Source of the DNA: Agrobacterium tumefaciens
GTDB lineage: Bacteria; Pseudomonadota; Alphaproteobacteria; Rhizobiales; Rhizobiaceae
DNA length: 64,000 bases
Assembly (NCBI GenBank): GCA_025560025.1
Contig: CP048487.1
Coordinates: 1 to 64,000 of the forward strand
Direction: 5' to 3'
A program made the position numbers and the translations under genes. The notes under the pieces are model-generated. The model ran no database searches and was not told where the DNA came from. It saw only the letters and a program-made list of their open reading frames with translations. This document shows, piece by piece, positions 33,961 to 42,370 of this stretch. Positions within the stretch are counted from its first letter, which is position 1. Every line of letters begins with the position of its first letter.

Positions 33961-35097
33961 CTATCTCAGGTTTTGCGAAAGGGAAGTCAAGCATTGGTCG
34001 GATGCGCCGACTTTGTGCTTTAAAAGCTCGATCCATTCGCCGTCATCGAAACCGTAAAACTGGATAACACATTCGCCTGATTCAGAGTCTGACCATTGGG
34101 CTGTCATCAACCGGCTGGAAAGCTCGTATTTCAAGGTAAGGTCCAGGTTGGCTCGGCCCCCCACGGGCAGCTTGAATACTTCTCCGGTGCGTACGTTCCC
34201 GACATAGGCGTTTGAACATCGTGCCCCGCAATCGATTTGAATGACTGCAAGTTCGCCGGCAAAAGCGGGACCTTCGGCCATTCTGCTTGTGATCTTGTCC
34301 TGGTAGTTTCGAAGCGTTGCGCTCTGACCACCAAGATCGGGTGGGTTCCTGGGGCCTGAATAAATGCGCGCAACAGGCAATTGTGAAGGTTTGATCCGTG
34401 CGAGCGATATCTGTCTTTTACGTCCCGCAGCCATATTATCCGTCGGTTGCCAAACAATCGGACGATATCCCACATCAACCACCGATGTCGTCCCGCCAAG
34501 GGTCTCAAAGTACCTGATATCAGAGAGCGCCACGGAGTGGAGCGTAGCCACAGTAGCCATGTGAGCATACGCATCGGCGCCGTACCGGCGTTTGAGATCG
34601 ATGAGACCCGAGCGACTTATCTTCGTCACGAAAGTTGCGACAACGGCAGAGTCTGCGACCTCGTAAAAACTCGAAATCGCCACACCACCGTCCGAGGTGC
34701 TCACAACGGGCGAACCACTTGCTGGCATTATTCCGAGATTGCCGAAGCGCTGCCTGATTGCTGCGAGGGTTGTTTTACCGAACCGAAAGTCTGAAAAATA
34801 CGCGAGTTGAGATAACCCTCGGCCATCCCATGCGGCCTCCAGGCGCACCAGTTTCTCTGTCGACTTTTCGGATGTGATGGACACTTTGACGCCATTTGCG
34901 GCATTGAACGTTCCATCCACGTATCCGTCGAAGCTATTCTGCCAGCTAACATTCTCCAGGTTCGACCGATTTTCGCCGATGAAATGACCGGCAATTGACT
35001 GAGCCGAAGCGCGCCCACCAAGGATGAGAGAAAGCATGGCTGCAAGACCAAGTAAGCCGACCCAACGGGAAAAAAATCGTGACTGTTCAGAGAACAT
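33961..35097 (-). CDS. Predicted secreted protein of the mkoC-hxs operon
   Basis: 378 aa from ATG 35097 (MFSEQSRFFSRWVGLLGLAAM), which gives a proper signal peptide ending at GRASAQS; a GTG at 35154 would extend it and overlap the previous gene. The mature part is beta-rich, with two CxC-type cysteine pairs (DCGARCSN; a later GECVIQF and DQCLTS), suited to the periplasm. I do not recognise the family. It lies 53 bases upstream of hxsD and 41 bases downstream of a second small secreted protein. Confidence 0.75.
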   Translation of the reverse strand: MFSEQSRFFSRWVGLLGLAAMLSLILGGRASAQSIAGHFIGENRSNLENVSWQNSFDGYVDGTFNAANGVKVSITSEKSTEKLVRLEAAWDGRGLSQLAYFSDFRFGKTTLAAIRQRFGNLGIMPASGSPVVSTSDGGVAISSFYEVADSAVVATFVTKISRSGLIDLKRRYGADAYAHMATVATLHSVALSDIRYFETLGGTTSVVDVGYRPIVWQPTDNMAAGRKRQISLARIKPSQLPVARIYSGPRNPPDLGGQSATLRNYQDKITSRMAEGPAFAGELAVIQIDCGARCSNAYVGNVRTGEVFKLPVGGRANLDLTLKYELSSRLMTAQWSDSESGECVIQFYGFDDGEWIELLKHKVGASDQCLTSLSQNLR

Positions 35098-35138
35098 TTG
35101 TGCCAGCCCCCCGCGGCAATTTTTGACACCCCGATTGC

Positions 35139-35462
35139 CTAACGGCGCTCCCACACCTTTAGATATGGCAAGCCGCCCATCTCAGCGACGGCCTCTGCAG
35201 CTTCCTCGCACGACATATGTGCAAGTGTTTTCGCAATTCGCGGCCGCAATACCTGCAACTGCGATTTTGCTCGTTCGTATTCTTCATTTGTCAGATTACT
35301 CCCAATAGTCGCGTCCACAAGCGAGTAATAGTCGTTGCATCGATCTTCAACTGCGCGAACACCGGCTTCAAATCGGGCGAAGCGATCAGCTGCGTCAGCA
35401 TACGCAACTAAGGGGACCGCTGTCATTACAACTGAAATGACAAGTTTTTGGATTTTTGTCAT
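35139..35462 (-). CDS. Small predicted periplasmic protein coupled to mkoC
   Basis: 107 aa. The signal peptide MTKIQKLVISVVMTAVPLVAYADA is followed by a helical mature domain of about 83 residues with two cysteines (EDRCNDYY; HMSCEEAA), probably a disulfide. It starts in an ATGA overlap with the stop of the helicase-PLD gene, so it is translationally tied to a cytoplasmic defence-type protein. That is an unusual pairing. The family is unknown. Confidence 0.8.
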   Translation of the reverse strand: MTKIQKLVISVVMTAVPLVAYADAADRFARFEAGVRAVEDRCNDYYSLVDATIGSNLTNEEYERAKSQLQVLRPRIAKTLAHMSCEEAAEAVAEMGGLPYLKVWERR

Positions 35463-38400
35463 TGAGTTGCCTCTCGAGTAGCATTCGCGGCGAACCTGCT
35501 GCTGATGTGATCTTGGTTGTATTCTGATACGTGCCGCGGCTGCATTTGCCTCAAGAGGGCTGCCCGGTTTTTAAGGCTGCTTTCCAAAGTCGCTATTTCG
35601 CTTGCCAGATGGGGTCCGCGATAAACGATGGAGGTTTCATGACGAGCATAGTCGCCCGATCGATGGGCGCTGCACCAGTTGAAGGATCCGACCGCAAGGA
35701 GCGTATCATCGACCCAAAGCAGTTTGCTGTGCAATTGTTCTACGGGGCGAACGATAACTCCGAACCTAGAGAGAAGATTGTCTGCCTCTTCGAATAAATC
35801 TGCATTGCTGGCTGTTCCCCGGGTAAGAACCGGATCCGCATAGACACTCATCTGAACGCCGCGCGCTTGAGCCGCGCGGATCGCGGAGATCAGGCCGACT
35901 TGCTCCATCGTTCCGATTTTGATCCATGGCGACACAATCGCGACGCGCTGCTTTGCCTCTGACAGCGCGCGAAGCATAAAAGCGTCATGCTCAGCGGAGT
36001 CCCGCAGCATTTCAACCGCAAGCGAACCCTTCGAAAGATCGACGCGAGCTTGTTGCTCAAACACGATCTCGTTTTCGGGGTGCTCAAACAGAAAGCGGGC
36101 AAGAAGTGAGCGGGGCGTAGCTGGTGCGACGGCCGCAAAGACATCCATGTCGCCAAAAACGAGGAACGCGTCCTTGGCGCGTGACACCGCGACATTCAAC
36201 ATACTGGGAGACTGGTCGATAAATCCGCCATCCGCATGTTTCGTATAGACCGGGGAAAAAATAACGATCTGCCGCTCGGCACCCTGAAGGGCATGGACGG
36301 TCCCGACGGTGATTCCGGTTTCCTTGCTCGCGTCGATTCCAAACTCCCGGCAGGCGGTGCGGATTTCAGAAACCTGCCGGCCGAAGGGCGTTACCACGCC
36401 AATAATCTCACTTAAGGGCTTTCTGTAACGTTTCTCGAGATCCCCGGCATTGGCCTTTATCCATGCGGCAATCATGCGTGCTTCAAGCAGGTTGTAGCGG
36501 CTACCGCCGGCTGCCTGGGCAATGCCGTCGATATGCAGATAGCCCATCGGAGGAATATCCATATCGGCCGATGGACCACGTTTTGGCTGGAGCGTTCCCT
36601 GGTAACAAAGCTCATTGCAAAACCGAATAATGTCGTCGTAGCAACGGCGGTGTTCGAACAGATAAAGCCCGCGTTCGAGGTTTTCGTAGGGATGGAAGCG
36701 GCAGGCCGATTGAGCCAGGCGCATCACGCTGCCGGTTCTTGATGTCATGCCAACGGCTTCCAAGTTCTCCAGGGCTTCTCCCGCGCGCCCATGAGGTATC
36801 AGTCCTGCCTCGGCGAGATTGCCTGCGTCGACAGTGGCGGTCAGCGATGTGATCGGTTCGATTTGCTGCGTATCTCCAATGACCAGCGCCCTCTTGGCCA
36901 AAGAGAACGACGGACCGGCAACTTCGGGCAGTACCTGTCCTGCCTCATCGACAATCAGAAGATCGATGTAGTTGTAGAGGTATTCAGTCTGGTAGCTGCG
37001 TCCAACCTTGTCGCGGCAAGTCATCTTGCCGGGCAGGGTGGCAAATGTCGAAACTGCGCAGGGTGTGATCATCATGCGCATCCGCCAAAGCGCCTCAACC
37101 ATATCGCGGTCGCTTTCACCTCTTTTATCCTTGCGGACCTTCTCCAGCGCGGGAAGGACCTTTTCCAATTCAAGAAGCCAGCGACCCTCCCAGTAATGCG
37201 TCGCCAGTAGAAACATCGAAAAGCGGATGGTCACATCGGCGTGGCGGTCGAAGTCCAGAATATCAGGATCCGCTTTCTTGCCGCCGATACCACTATATAC
37301 CGTCTGGAACGCACTGATGTGGTCCCGCAAATTCGTTATTTCGCGTTGCGACTGGTGATAGGTTTCAGCAGCTTGACGCGCCGTGTTCTGTTTATTCGTG
37401 ACGAAGGCTTTGAGATTCGCTTCGATGCGTTCAAGCCGTGTCTCGTCGAGCAAAGTCTCGTCAACACCCAATTCGCGCAAGAAAATTCTGGCGCGGATAA
37501 CGCGCTTTTGCGCAACAAAAGGAAGGAAGCTGAGCGCGGAGGTGAGCCATGGTTCTTTGGCCAGCCAAATATCCCAGAGCTTTAACAATTCGCTTGCCGC
37601 CGCCGCAATCGTTTCGCTCTCTACCTTCGTTGCCAACAGCCGCCGAATGGCATTGTCGGGGTCGACACCTAGCGTTTGGCGGACCCTGGCGCGCGCATTT
37701 ACAAGATTGCGCCAGGTTTCATCAGCGTCGAGGAGCTTCCGGCTGTAATGCTCGATGTTTGCGCGTAGCTGCTTGACCACTGTTTCAACAGTCGGTTGTT
37801 TCAAGTGCGGAAATGCGAGTTTTGCGGCGTTTAGATAAGCAGTCCTTGCCTTTGCGAGGAATGGCGCTGTTTCTCTCTGCCTGAAAAATGTATCGGTCTG
37901 GTACTTTCGCGTTGCTTCATTTTCTTTTGAGAAGGATGCAAGGAAAAAGCCAAAGCTGAAGAACTCCGGCAGCCATCGTCCTGCAAAAACTCCATCTCCT
38001 TTCGCAAAATCTTTCGCGAATGCATCAATGATGTTGGTGACAGCTTGATTGTTGGTTGAAGCCGCGATGATTAGCGGCGGATTGCCACCGGCAAGTGCTG
38101 CCTTTATCCACTCTCCCGCAATTGCCGACAGCAACATGGTCGTCTTTCCGGTTCCGGGAGGTCCGTTCACCGCAAGGATCTCACCGGTTCCGGCTTGAGC
38201 AAGATGCGCCAGTACTTCCCTTTGCTGGTCGGCGACTGGAAACGTCTGATTGGAGTGACCCAGTCGATCGTGAAGAATGAAGGGCAGTCCGATGGTGGGC
38301 TCGATCTCCCGGATTTTCGTCCTTGCAAAATTGGCGAGCAAAGGTGCGTCCGGCTGTTCTTTGATCAGAGTATCGCTTAGCGCGAGAATCTGGCGAACGG

Positions 38401-38986
38401 TCTGTGAGGTATTGGTTGCCAGGCAGATCAGACCGGAGTCGATAGTGGTGTAATCTTTGTCACCGTGGGGCCAGCCTGCTCCAACCTCTTCCATCATCTT
38501 TTTCCAATAGGCCTGGTATGCGGACCACATGGCGGGGTCTGCAGGATTGGCCTCAAATGGCTTCATGGTAAGAAAGCGATCGAAGTCGCGCATGTTTCCG
38601 ATGGAAAATCCACCACCAAGAAGGGGGTCGAGGATATCGCGAGCGATCCGCGTGTGGCCGGGTATGATGCGGCCTTTTCGATCGACCGCCGCGTCAGTCA
38701 GAATAGGAGCAACCTCAGCTGGCAATCCGTCGTTCTTGACTGCTCCACGATCAAGCATCCTGCGAACGTGCAGTGGCCTGTACAGTACTTCGACCTGCTT
38801 GAGGGTATCCGGTTTATCTTTGAAAAGAGCGTCGATCGTTTCCTGAGACAATCGTCCGGTTCGTGCCTCTTCGGATGAGACCGTCTGAAACTCTTTGCTT
38901 GCCTTCGTTGTCAGGCAAGCATCCCGCGATGCACTGTCGGCCACTGCGGCGCGCCAGTATTTCAGAACGGACAGATTGGCTTTCAT
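35459..38986 (-). CDS. mkoC: Mokosh type II-like MkoC, helicase-PLD fusion
   Basis: 1175 aa. A SF1 helicase (COG1112/UPF1-like): Walker A GPPGTGKT 275-282, Walker B VDEAG 679-683, GDTQQIEP 704-711, VGTVHALQGAERQIVIF 894-910 and VAVSRAKDA about 932. A long insertion (about 340-640) separates Walker A and B. The C-terminal 190 residues are a PLD nuclease with one HKD motif, H1086-x-K1088-x4-D1093, and GSFNW. One motif per chain implies dimerisation. Helicase and PLD in one chain is Mokosh type II. Here it is the first gene of an operon with an Hxs system, an arrangement not known to me. Confidence 0.87.
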   Translation of the reverse strand: MKANLSVLKYWRAAVADSASRDACLTTKASKEFQTVSSEEARTGRLSQETIDALFKDKPDTLKQVEVLYRPLHVRRMLDRGAVKNDGLPAEVAPILTDAAVDRKGRIIPGHTRIARDILDPLLGGGFSIGNMRDFDRFLTMKPFEANPADPAMWSAYQAYWKKMMEEVGAGWPHGDKDYTTIDSGLICLATNTSQTVRQILALSDTLIKEQPDAPLLANFARTKIREIEPTIGLPFILHDRLGHSNQTFPVADQQREVLAHLAQAGTGEILAVNGPPGTGKTTMLLSAIAGEWIKAALAGGNPPLIIAASTNNQAVTNIIDAFAKDFAKGDGVFAGRWLPEFFSFGFFLASFSKENEATRKYQTDTFFRQRETAPFLAKARTAYLNAAKLAFPHLKQPTVETVVKQLRANIEHYSRKLLDADETWRNLVNARARVRQTLGVDPDNAIRRLLATKVESETIAAAASELLKLWDIWLAKEPWLTSALSFLPFVAQKRVIRARIFLRELGVDETLLDETRLERIEANLKAFVTNKQNTARQAAETYHQSQREITNLRDHISAFQTVYSGIGGKKADPDILDFDRHADVTIRFSMFLLATHYWEGRWLLELEKVLPALEKVRKDKRGESDRDMVEALWRMRMMITPCAVSTFATLPGKMTCRDKVGRSYQTEYLYNYIDLLIVDEAGQVLPEVAGPSFSLAKRALVIGDTQQIEPITSLTATVDAGNLAEAGLIPHGRAGEALENLEAVGMTSRTGSVMRLAQSACRFHPYENLERGLYLFEHRRCYDDIIRFCNELCYQGTLQPKRGPSADMDIPPMGYLHIDGIAQAAGGSRYNLLEARMIAAWIKANAGDLEKRYRKPLSEIIGVVTPFGRQVSEIRTACREFGIDASKETGITVGTVHALQGAERQIVIFSPVYTKHADGGFIDQSPSMLNVAVSRAKDAFLVFGDMDVFAAVAPATPRSLLARFLFEHPENEIVFEQQARVDLSKGSLAVEMLRDSAEHDAFMLRALSEAKQRVAIVSPWIKIGTMEQVGLISAIRAAQARGVQMSVYADPVLTRGTASNADLFEEADNLLSRFGVIVRPVEQLHSKLLWVDDTLLAVGSFNWCSAHRSGDYARHETSIVYRGPHLASEIATLESSLKNRAALLRQMQPRHVSEYNQDHISSRFAANATREATQ

Positions 38987-39292
38987 GTTGTTGCCTCAAG
39001 CAGATGCACTTTGTTCTCGCTGGAGCCCAGCCGCGTAGTCGTAGTGCGCACCTTTGCAATTTACGCGTTAACACTTTGTGTTATGCTCGCTAAAAGCTGG
39101 CTGACCAAGCCGAAAACGGCTTCCGCCTCCCAGCAAGTGCGGCATCGATTGGCCGCTATCGCAATTTGGATATTATAAACTGACAGTATGCTCGCGGCCC
39201 GCCAATCGGTGTAACCGGTGTTCTGGCCCCACGTTGTCCGCTGTGCCTAATCTGTTATCGAGTTTCCATGGATGAGCAAAGGGGAGATTCTC
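38987..39292. other. Upstream region of mkoC with small palindrome
   Basis: No gene seen in these 306 bp. TAACACTTTGTGTTA (39069-39083) is an inverted repeat of two 6-bp arms with a 3-bp spacer, 83 bp upstream of the mkoC start, and could be an operator. The left end of the neighbouring IS66 remnant lies inside this stretch, but its terminal repeat was not identified. Confidence 0.4.
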
Positions 39293-39679
39293 CTTGGAGA
39301 CTACGTTGGAGGTTCTCACCACGCGGCGGGGCCGACGTGAGGCTCATCGCCAATGGCCGGACGAGGTTAAGGTACGGGGGTCGTGTCGGAGAGTTTGCGG
39401 CCGGGTGTGACGGTGAACGAAGTAGCGGAACGTTACGGGCTGAAGGCCAATCATCTGTCGTCAGGGCGAACACTGGCGCGACAGGACAAGCTGGTTCTGA
39501 CCGAGCCGGAAGATGCGGCCGAGTTCGCCGCCGTAGTCATCGAGACCTGCGCCGGAGCCACCGACGGTCAAAGCAGCCTCCCGCGCCGAGATCGTCGTCG
39601 GTCCAGTCACCATCCGTCTTAAGGAAGGTACGTCTGCCGCCCGGATCGCCGCCATCGCGCGTGCCCTGGCGGTGGCGAC
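39293..39679 (+). pseudogene. IS66 TnpA, frameshifted
   Basis: Reads LETTLEVLTTRRGRREAHRQWPDEV, then after a frame change [38 protein letters not shown]. This is the helix-turn-helix accessory protein TnpA of IS66. The original ATG is replaced by TTG and at least one indel lies near 39375. Together with the next entry it is a remnant of one IS66 element. Confidence 0.8.
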
Positions 39680-39799
39680 ATGATCTTCCCGTCGAACCGC
39701 GTGCGGATCATTGTGGCGACCAAACCCGTGGACTTCCAGATCGATGAGCTTTTGCCATGGAATCCTCCTGCCCTTTGCGCCCAACTCGCCACTTCCTAG
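39680..39799 (+). pseudogene. IS66 TnpB N terminus joined to TnpC C terminus
   Basis: ATG 39680 starts MIFPSNRVRIIVATKPVDF, the exact style of an IS66 TnpB N terminus. The frame then continues as QIDELLPWNPPALCAQL, which matches the last residues of IS66 TnpC (IDELLPWN). An internal deletion of roughly 2 kb has therefore fused the two ends in frame. The product is not a transposase. Confidence 0.75.
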
Positions 39800-39827
39800 A
39801 GGGTGGTTCTTGAAGTAAAACACGTCG

Positions 39828-40112
39828 ATGAAAAACGAATTGGTTCATGAAATCTGGCTCGATCCCGAGCCAGATGGTCAACTGCTCCCCGGTCTTTGTC
39901 TGGCTGGTCCCATGGGAGACAATTTTAGAGCGCTCCTCAATGAGGGGGCCGTGAAGGCGGGCGAAATAACCGGGCACAGCTATTTCGATGTCATGACGAA
40001 ATACTGGAAGCTTCAGAGCTGGGGCGAGTACCAGACGGAGCACCGACAGGATCACGAGCCATATCCGGACGAGTGGGTTCGAATCCAACGCCCTTTTATC
40101 GACAGTATGTGA
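39828..40112 (+). CDS. Small hypothetical protein
   Basis: 94 aa (MKNELVHEIWLDPEPDGQLLPGLCLAGPMGDNFRALL...). Acidic and Trp/Tyr-rich toward the C terminus (KYWKLQSWGEYQTEHRQDHEPYPDEW). Proteins of this kind recur on rhizobial plasmids as far as I recall, with no assigned function. No signal peptide or membrane helix. It follows the IS66 remnant by 28 bases, so it may be under a promoter within that debris. Confidence 0.65.
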   Translation: MKNELVHEIWLDPEPDGQLLPGLCLAGPMGDNFRALLNEGAVKAGEITGHSYFDVMTKYWKLQSWGEYQTEHRQDHEPYPDEWVRIQRPFIDSM

Positions 40113-40629
40113 ATTGCAGATTGACTGCGATGACCACTCAGTCGCTTGGCGCTGAACACCACTGATCTTACAGGTGAGCACCGTACTTTTGGTCAAGTGT
40201 GATCGACACATCGCTTACCAATCGGTGATACTATCAAGCCAAGTTCCTGATGAGCTTACGGGTCTCACGCTGAGGGAATTTGTGAATAACAGCGCAGGGA
40301 GCAGGCTTTGCTCCTGAAACAGACGGTAGCACCTCAACCAACTCACCGGCCGAGGCTGACGCCAATCCTGGCCGACAGCAGGCGCTCGGAAACTTCGTCC
40401 ATACGGAATAACCCGATCGCCCCTCACCGCCGCTGATAGGGACAGTGAGGCAAAGTGCCTCCGGCCTAGTGGCCGATTTTCGTGGGGTGTTGCTACTGTA
40501 TGAATATTCCATTAGGCCTTGACTTCAGCCAGAACTAGTGTGGACTGTTGCATAGTATTGCTGTGCTCTGAGTCCCCGTCATAAGGTACGCGCAGGCTTA
40601 TTTTCGTAGATCAAGGAAGGAGAGCATTC
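40113..40629. other. 517 bp without a recognisable gene
   Basis: A minus-strand frame near 40240-40420 weakly resembles the C terminus of a LysR-type regulator (GELVEVLPSVSGAKPAPCAVIHKFPQRE), but it lacks the rest. The right end supplies the promoter and strong ribosome-binding site of the small gene at 40630. Confidence 0.35.
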
Positions 40630-40755
40630 ATGGCACTTAAACCAGGACCAAAGCCGATAGCGAAATCCACAGGGAAACCGGATCAGCGCCGCCGTGATAA
40701 CAAAAGCACACCAGGGAATACACCGTCCCTCAAACCCAGCAAGTCCACCAAATAA
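40630..40755 (+). CDS. 41-aa basic small protein
   Basis: ATG 40630 is preceded by AAGGAAGGAG, one of the strongest Shine-Dalgarno sequences in the window. The product MALKPGPKPIAKSTGKPDQR... is Lys/Pro/Ser-rich, strongly basic and probably disordered. It resembles tiny cationic proteins rather than a folded domain. Too short for domain evidence, so confidence is moderate. Confidence 0.55.
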   Translation: MALKPGPKPIAKSTGKPDQRRRDNKSTPGNTPSLKPSKSTK

Positions 40756-41000
40756 GGCACCTCAGAGAGGTGCTCTCGCTGATTTGCACTTCTACCGCAG
40801 TATTCGATTGAACCTGCGCGAAATGCCGCGCGGACTGCGTGCCTGTCGGATGTAATGTCAGCTTTCTCGAATTCCCCGCCGATACCCGTCACCTTCTTTC
40901 ATCGCCGATCGACGGCCTCTTCAGGCATGGAGGGTCCGTTAAGCTATTGGATTTCGCCTCAGACCCTTTCAACTTGTTCGACCTTGAACCCTTACTCAAC

Positions 41001-41624
41001 TCATTTCTTAGGTAAGACTTTCTGTTTCGGTTGATACAGACGCCGTTTGACGTTTGAGCGCAGAGCGTTGCGGAGATCCTTGTCCACCACCGCCAGGTCG
41101 AACCATTCCGGGTCAAAGTAGCCACCGCACCAACGAATGGTCTCGGCATATTCTGGATCTTCCCGATCGGCGATGATCTCCAGGAACCGCTCATAACCTG
41201 ACACACCACCAACATCTTCCGGCGGTCGCGCCCTTTCGCCGGCGATGCAGCTACCGTTTTTGGGTGTTGACGCGAGCGTCAGGAACTCCTCCACCATAAC
41301 CGTATGCCGCCAGCCATCCCCGAAATCATAGTGGTAGCTGAAGACTGCACCTTGCTCGAAGTCCAGCAAGCGAACCTCTCTCTGATCGAAGACCCGAGGA
41401 TCGTCATCGGTCGCATCCTCCATCAGGGCCTCGACGTCGCCATACCGCAGACCACCGATGCGGAATTCATAGAGATGATAGTTCCACCAGTTGAATGCGG
41501 CCTGAATTCCGAGATGCAGGTGCTCCAGGTTCCAATGGGCAGGCAGGACCAAACGGCGCCAGACGTCCGGCTCGATCTCGTCGATGGAAACTCTGATCTG
41601 CACAGCGTTTGCGGCTTTGAACAT
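41001..41624 (-). CDS. Plasmid pRiA4b ORF-3-like protein
   Basis: 207 aa from ATG 41624 (MFKAANAVQIRVSIDEIEPDVWRRL); a much longer frame upstream has no domain and covers the divergent genes. The sequence VWRRLVLPAHWNLEHLHLGIQAAFNWWNYHLYEF and the stretch FSYHYDFGDGWRHTVMVEE are the hallmarks of the pRiA4b ORF-3 family. The family is common on rhizobial plasmids; its function is unknown. The start lacks a strong ribosome-binding site. Confidence 0.88.
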   Translation of the reverse strand: MFKAANAVQIRVSIDEIEPDVWRRLVLPAHWNLEHLHLGIQAAFNWWNYHLYEFRIGGLRYGDVEALMEDATDDDPRVFDQREVRLLDFEQGAVFSYHYDFGDGWRHTVMVEEFLTLASTPKNGSCIAGERARPPEDVGGVSGYERFLEIIADREDPEYAETIRWCGGYFDPEWFDLAVVDKDLRNALRSNVKRRLYQPKQKVLPKK

Positions 41625-41776
41625 TGGAAGAATGAACAAGGTTGGGAGAAGATCGTCAAGAAGGCCGCTCGATCGTGGCACTTTTATTGGAGTTGGATCG
41701 TCCTGGCGGCGATCCGACGGCTTGTGCAGCCTTCGATGCTCACTATCTCTGAGATGACCCTGAACAGGAGCATCGC

Positions 41777-41953
41777 ATGGATCAAAGCGCGGCCGATCTG
41801 CTGTCGAAAGTCTGCATCGAAATTCTTCCGCCGGATCGCGATGAAACGTGGGCGTCGGATGCAACGACATGTCCGTGTTGTGGAAAGTTGCGCCCGGCAT
41901 CCAGCATGGATGACGACGGCTGCGGGATCTGTGACGAATTGCTCGCGCCTTGA
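41777..41953 (+). CDS. Small zinc-ribbon protein
   Basis: 58 aa, AGGAG seven bases before ATG 41777. The C-terminal half has two knuckles, CPCCGKLRPAS...CGIC, a treble-clef/zinc-ribbon type site. The N-terminal part (MDQSAADLLSKVCIEILPPD) is helical. Its stop overlaps the TTG start of the next gene (TTGA), so the pair is coupled. Divergent from the pRiA4b ORF-3-like gene. Confidence 0.72.
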   Translation: MDQSAADLLSKVCIEILPPDRDETWASDATTCPCCGKLRPASSMDDDGCGICDELLAP

Positions 41954-42264
41954 CCTCCTACAGAAAAGCACCTCCACCTGTCCTGGCGACGTTCGAAGAA
42001 GCGCTTGCGAAATTGCCGGAAGGCTATGTTGACGGAAATTTTGGTAATCGATCATGGGGCGTGACCGTCAAGGGGTCGGAGGATGGCAAACGAACCTGGC
42101 TTTATGGCGAGGAGCTTGGCGGAACCGATATCGTCAGCTTTAACTTCTATCGATTGATTGGGTCGGGGCCGATGCTGATGCCGTGCGAAATGTCCTCTGC
42201 GACGGTGGTCGAATTCGTTCTCGGCTTCGAGCCGAGTACGGAGAAAGCTGCGCCTACACCATAA
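41950..42264 (+). CDS. Hypothetical protein coupled to the zinc-ribbon protein
   Basis: 104 aa from a TTG start in a four-base overlap with the upstream gene. Sequence APPPVLATFEEALAKLPEGYVDGNFGNRSWGVTVKGSEDGKRTWLYGEELGGTDIVSFNFYRL looks like a small beta-rich domain. I recall similar rhizobial hypotheticals but no function. Probably cotranscribed with the zinc-ribbon gene. Confidence 0.72.
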   Translation: MTSYRKAPPPVLATFEEALAKLPEGYVDGNFGNRSWGVTVKGSEDGKRTWLYGEELGGTDIVSFNFYRLIGSGPMLMPCEMSSATVVEFVLGFEPSTEKAAPTP

Positions 42265-42370
42265 TGGCCGAAAAATGAGCACAAGATTACGTTGCATTGC
42301 AGCAAGCGCATGGCTGTGCTGCGATCTGAGCGCTAGCGATCGGGGCAGCCTCTGGTATCTTCAGGACATC

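Noticed and set aside
40234-40512. Possible LysR-type regulator C terminus
   Set aside because: Resemblance is limited to a short stretch (GELVEVLPSVSG...) and no helix-turn-helix part exists; too weak to call.
42265-42370. DUF1127 gene expected before a cuckoo/CcsR RNA array
   Set aside because: The 106 bp upstream contain no frame with the short Arg-rich DUF1127 sequence.
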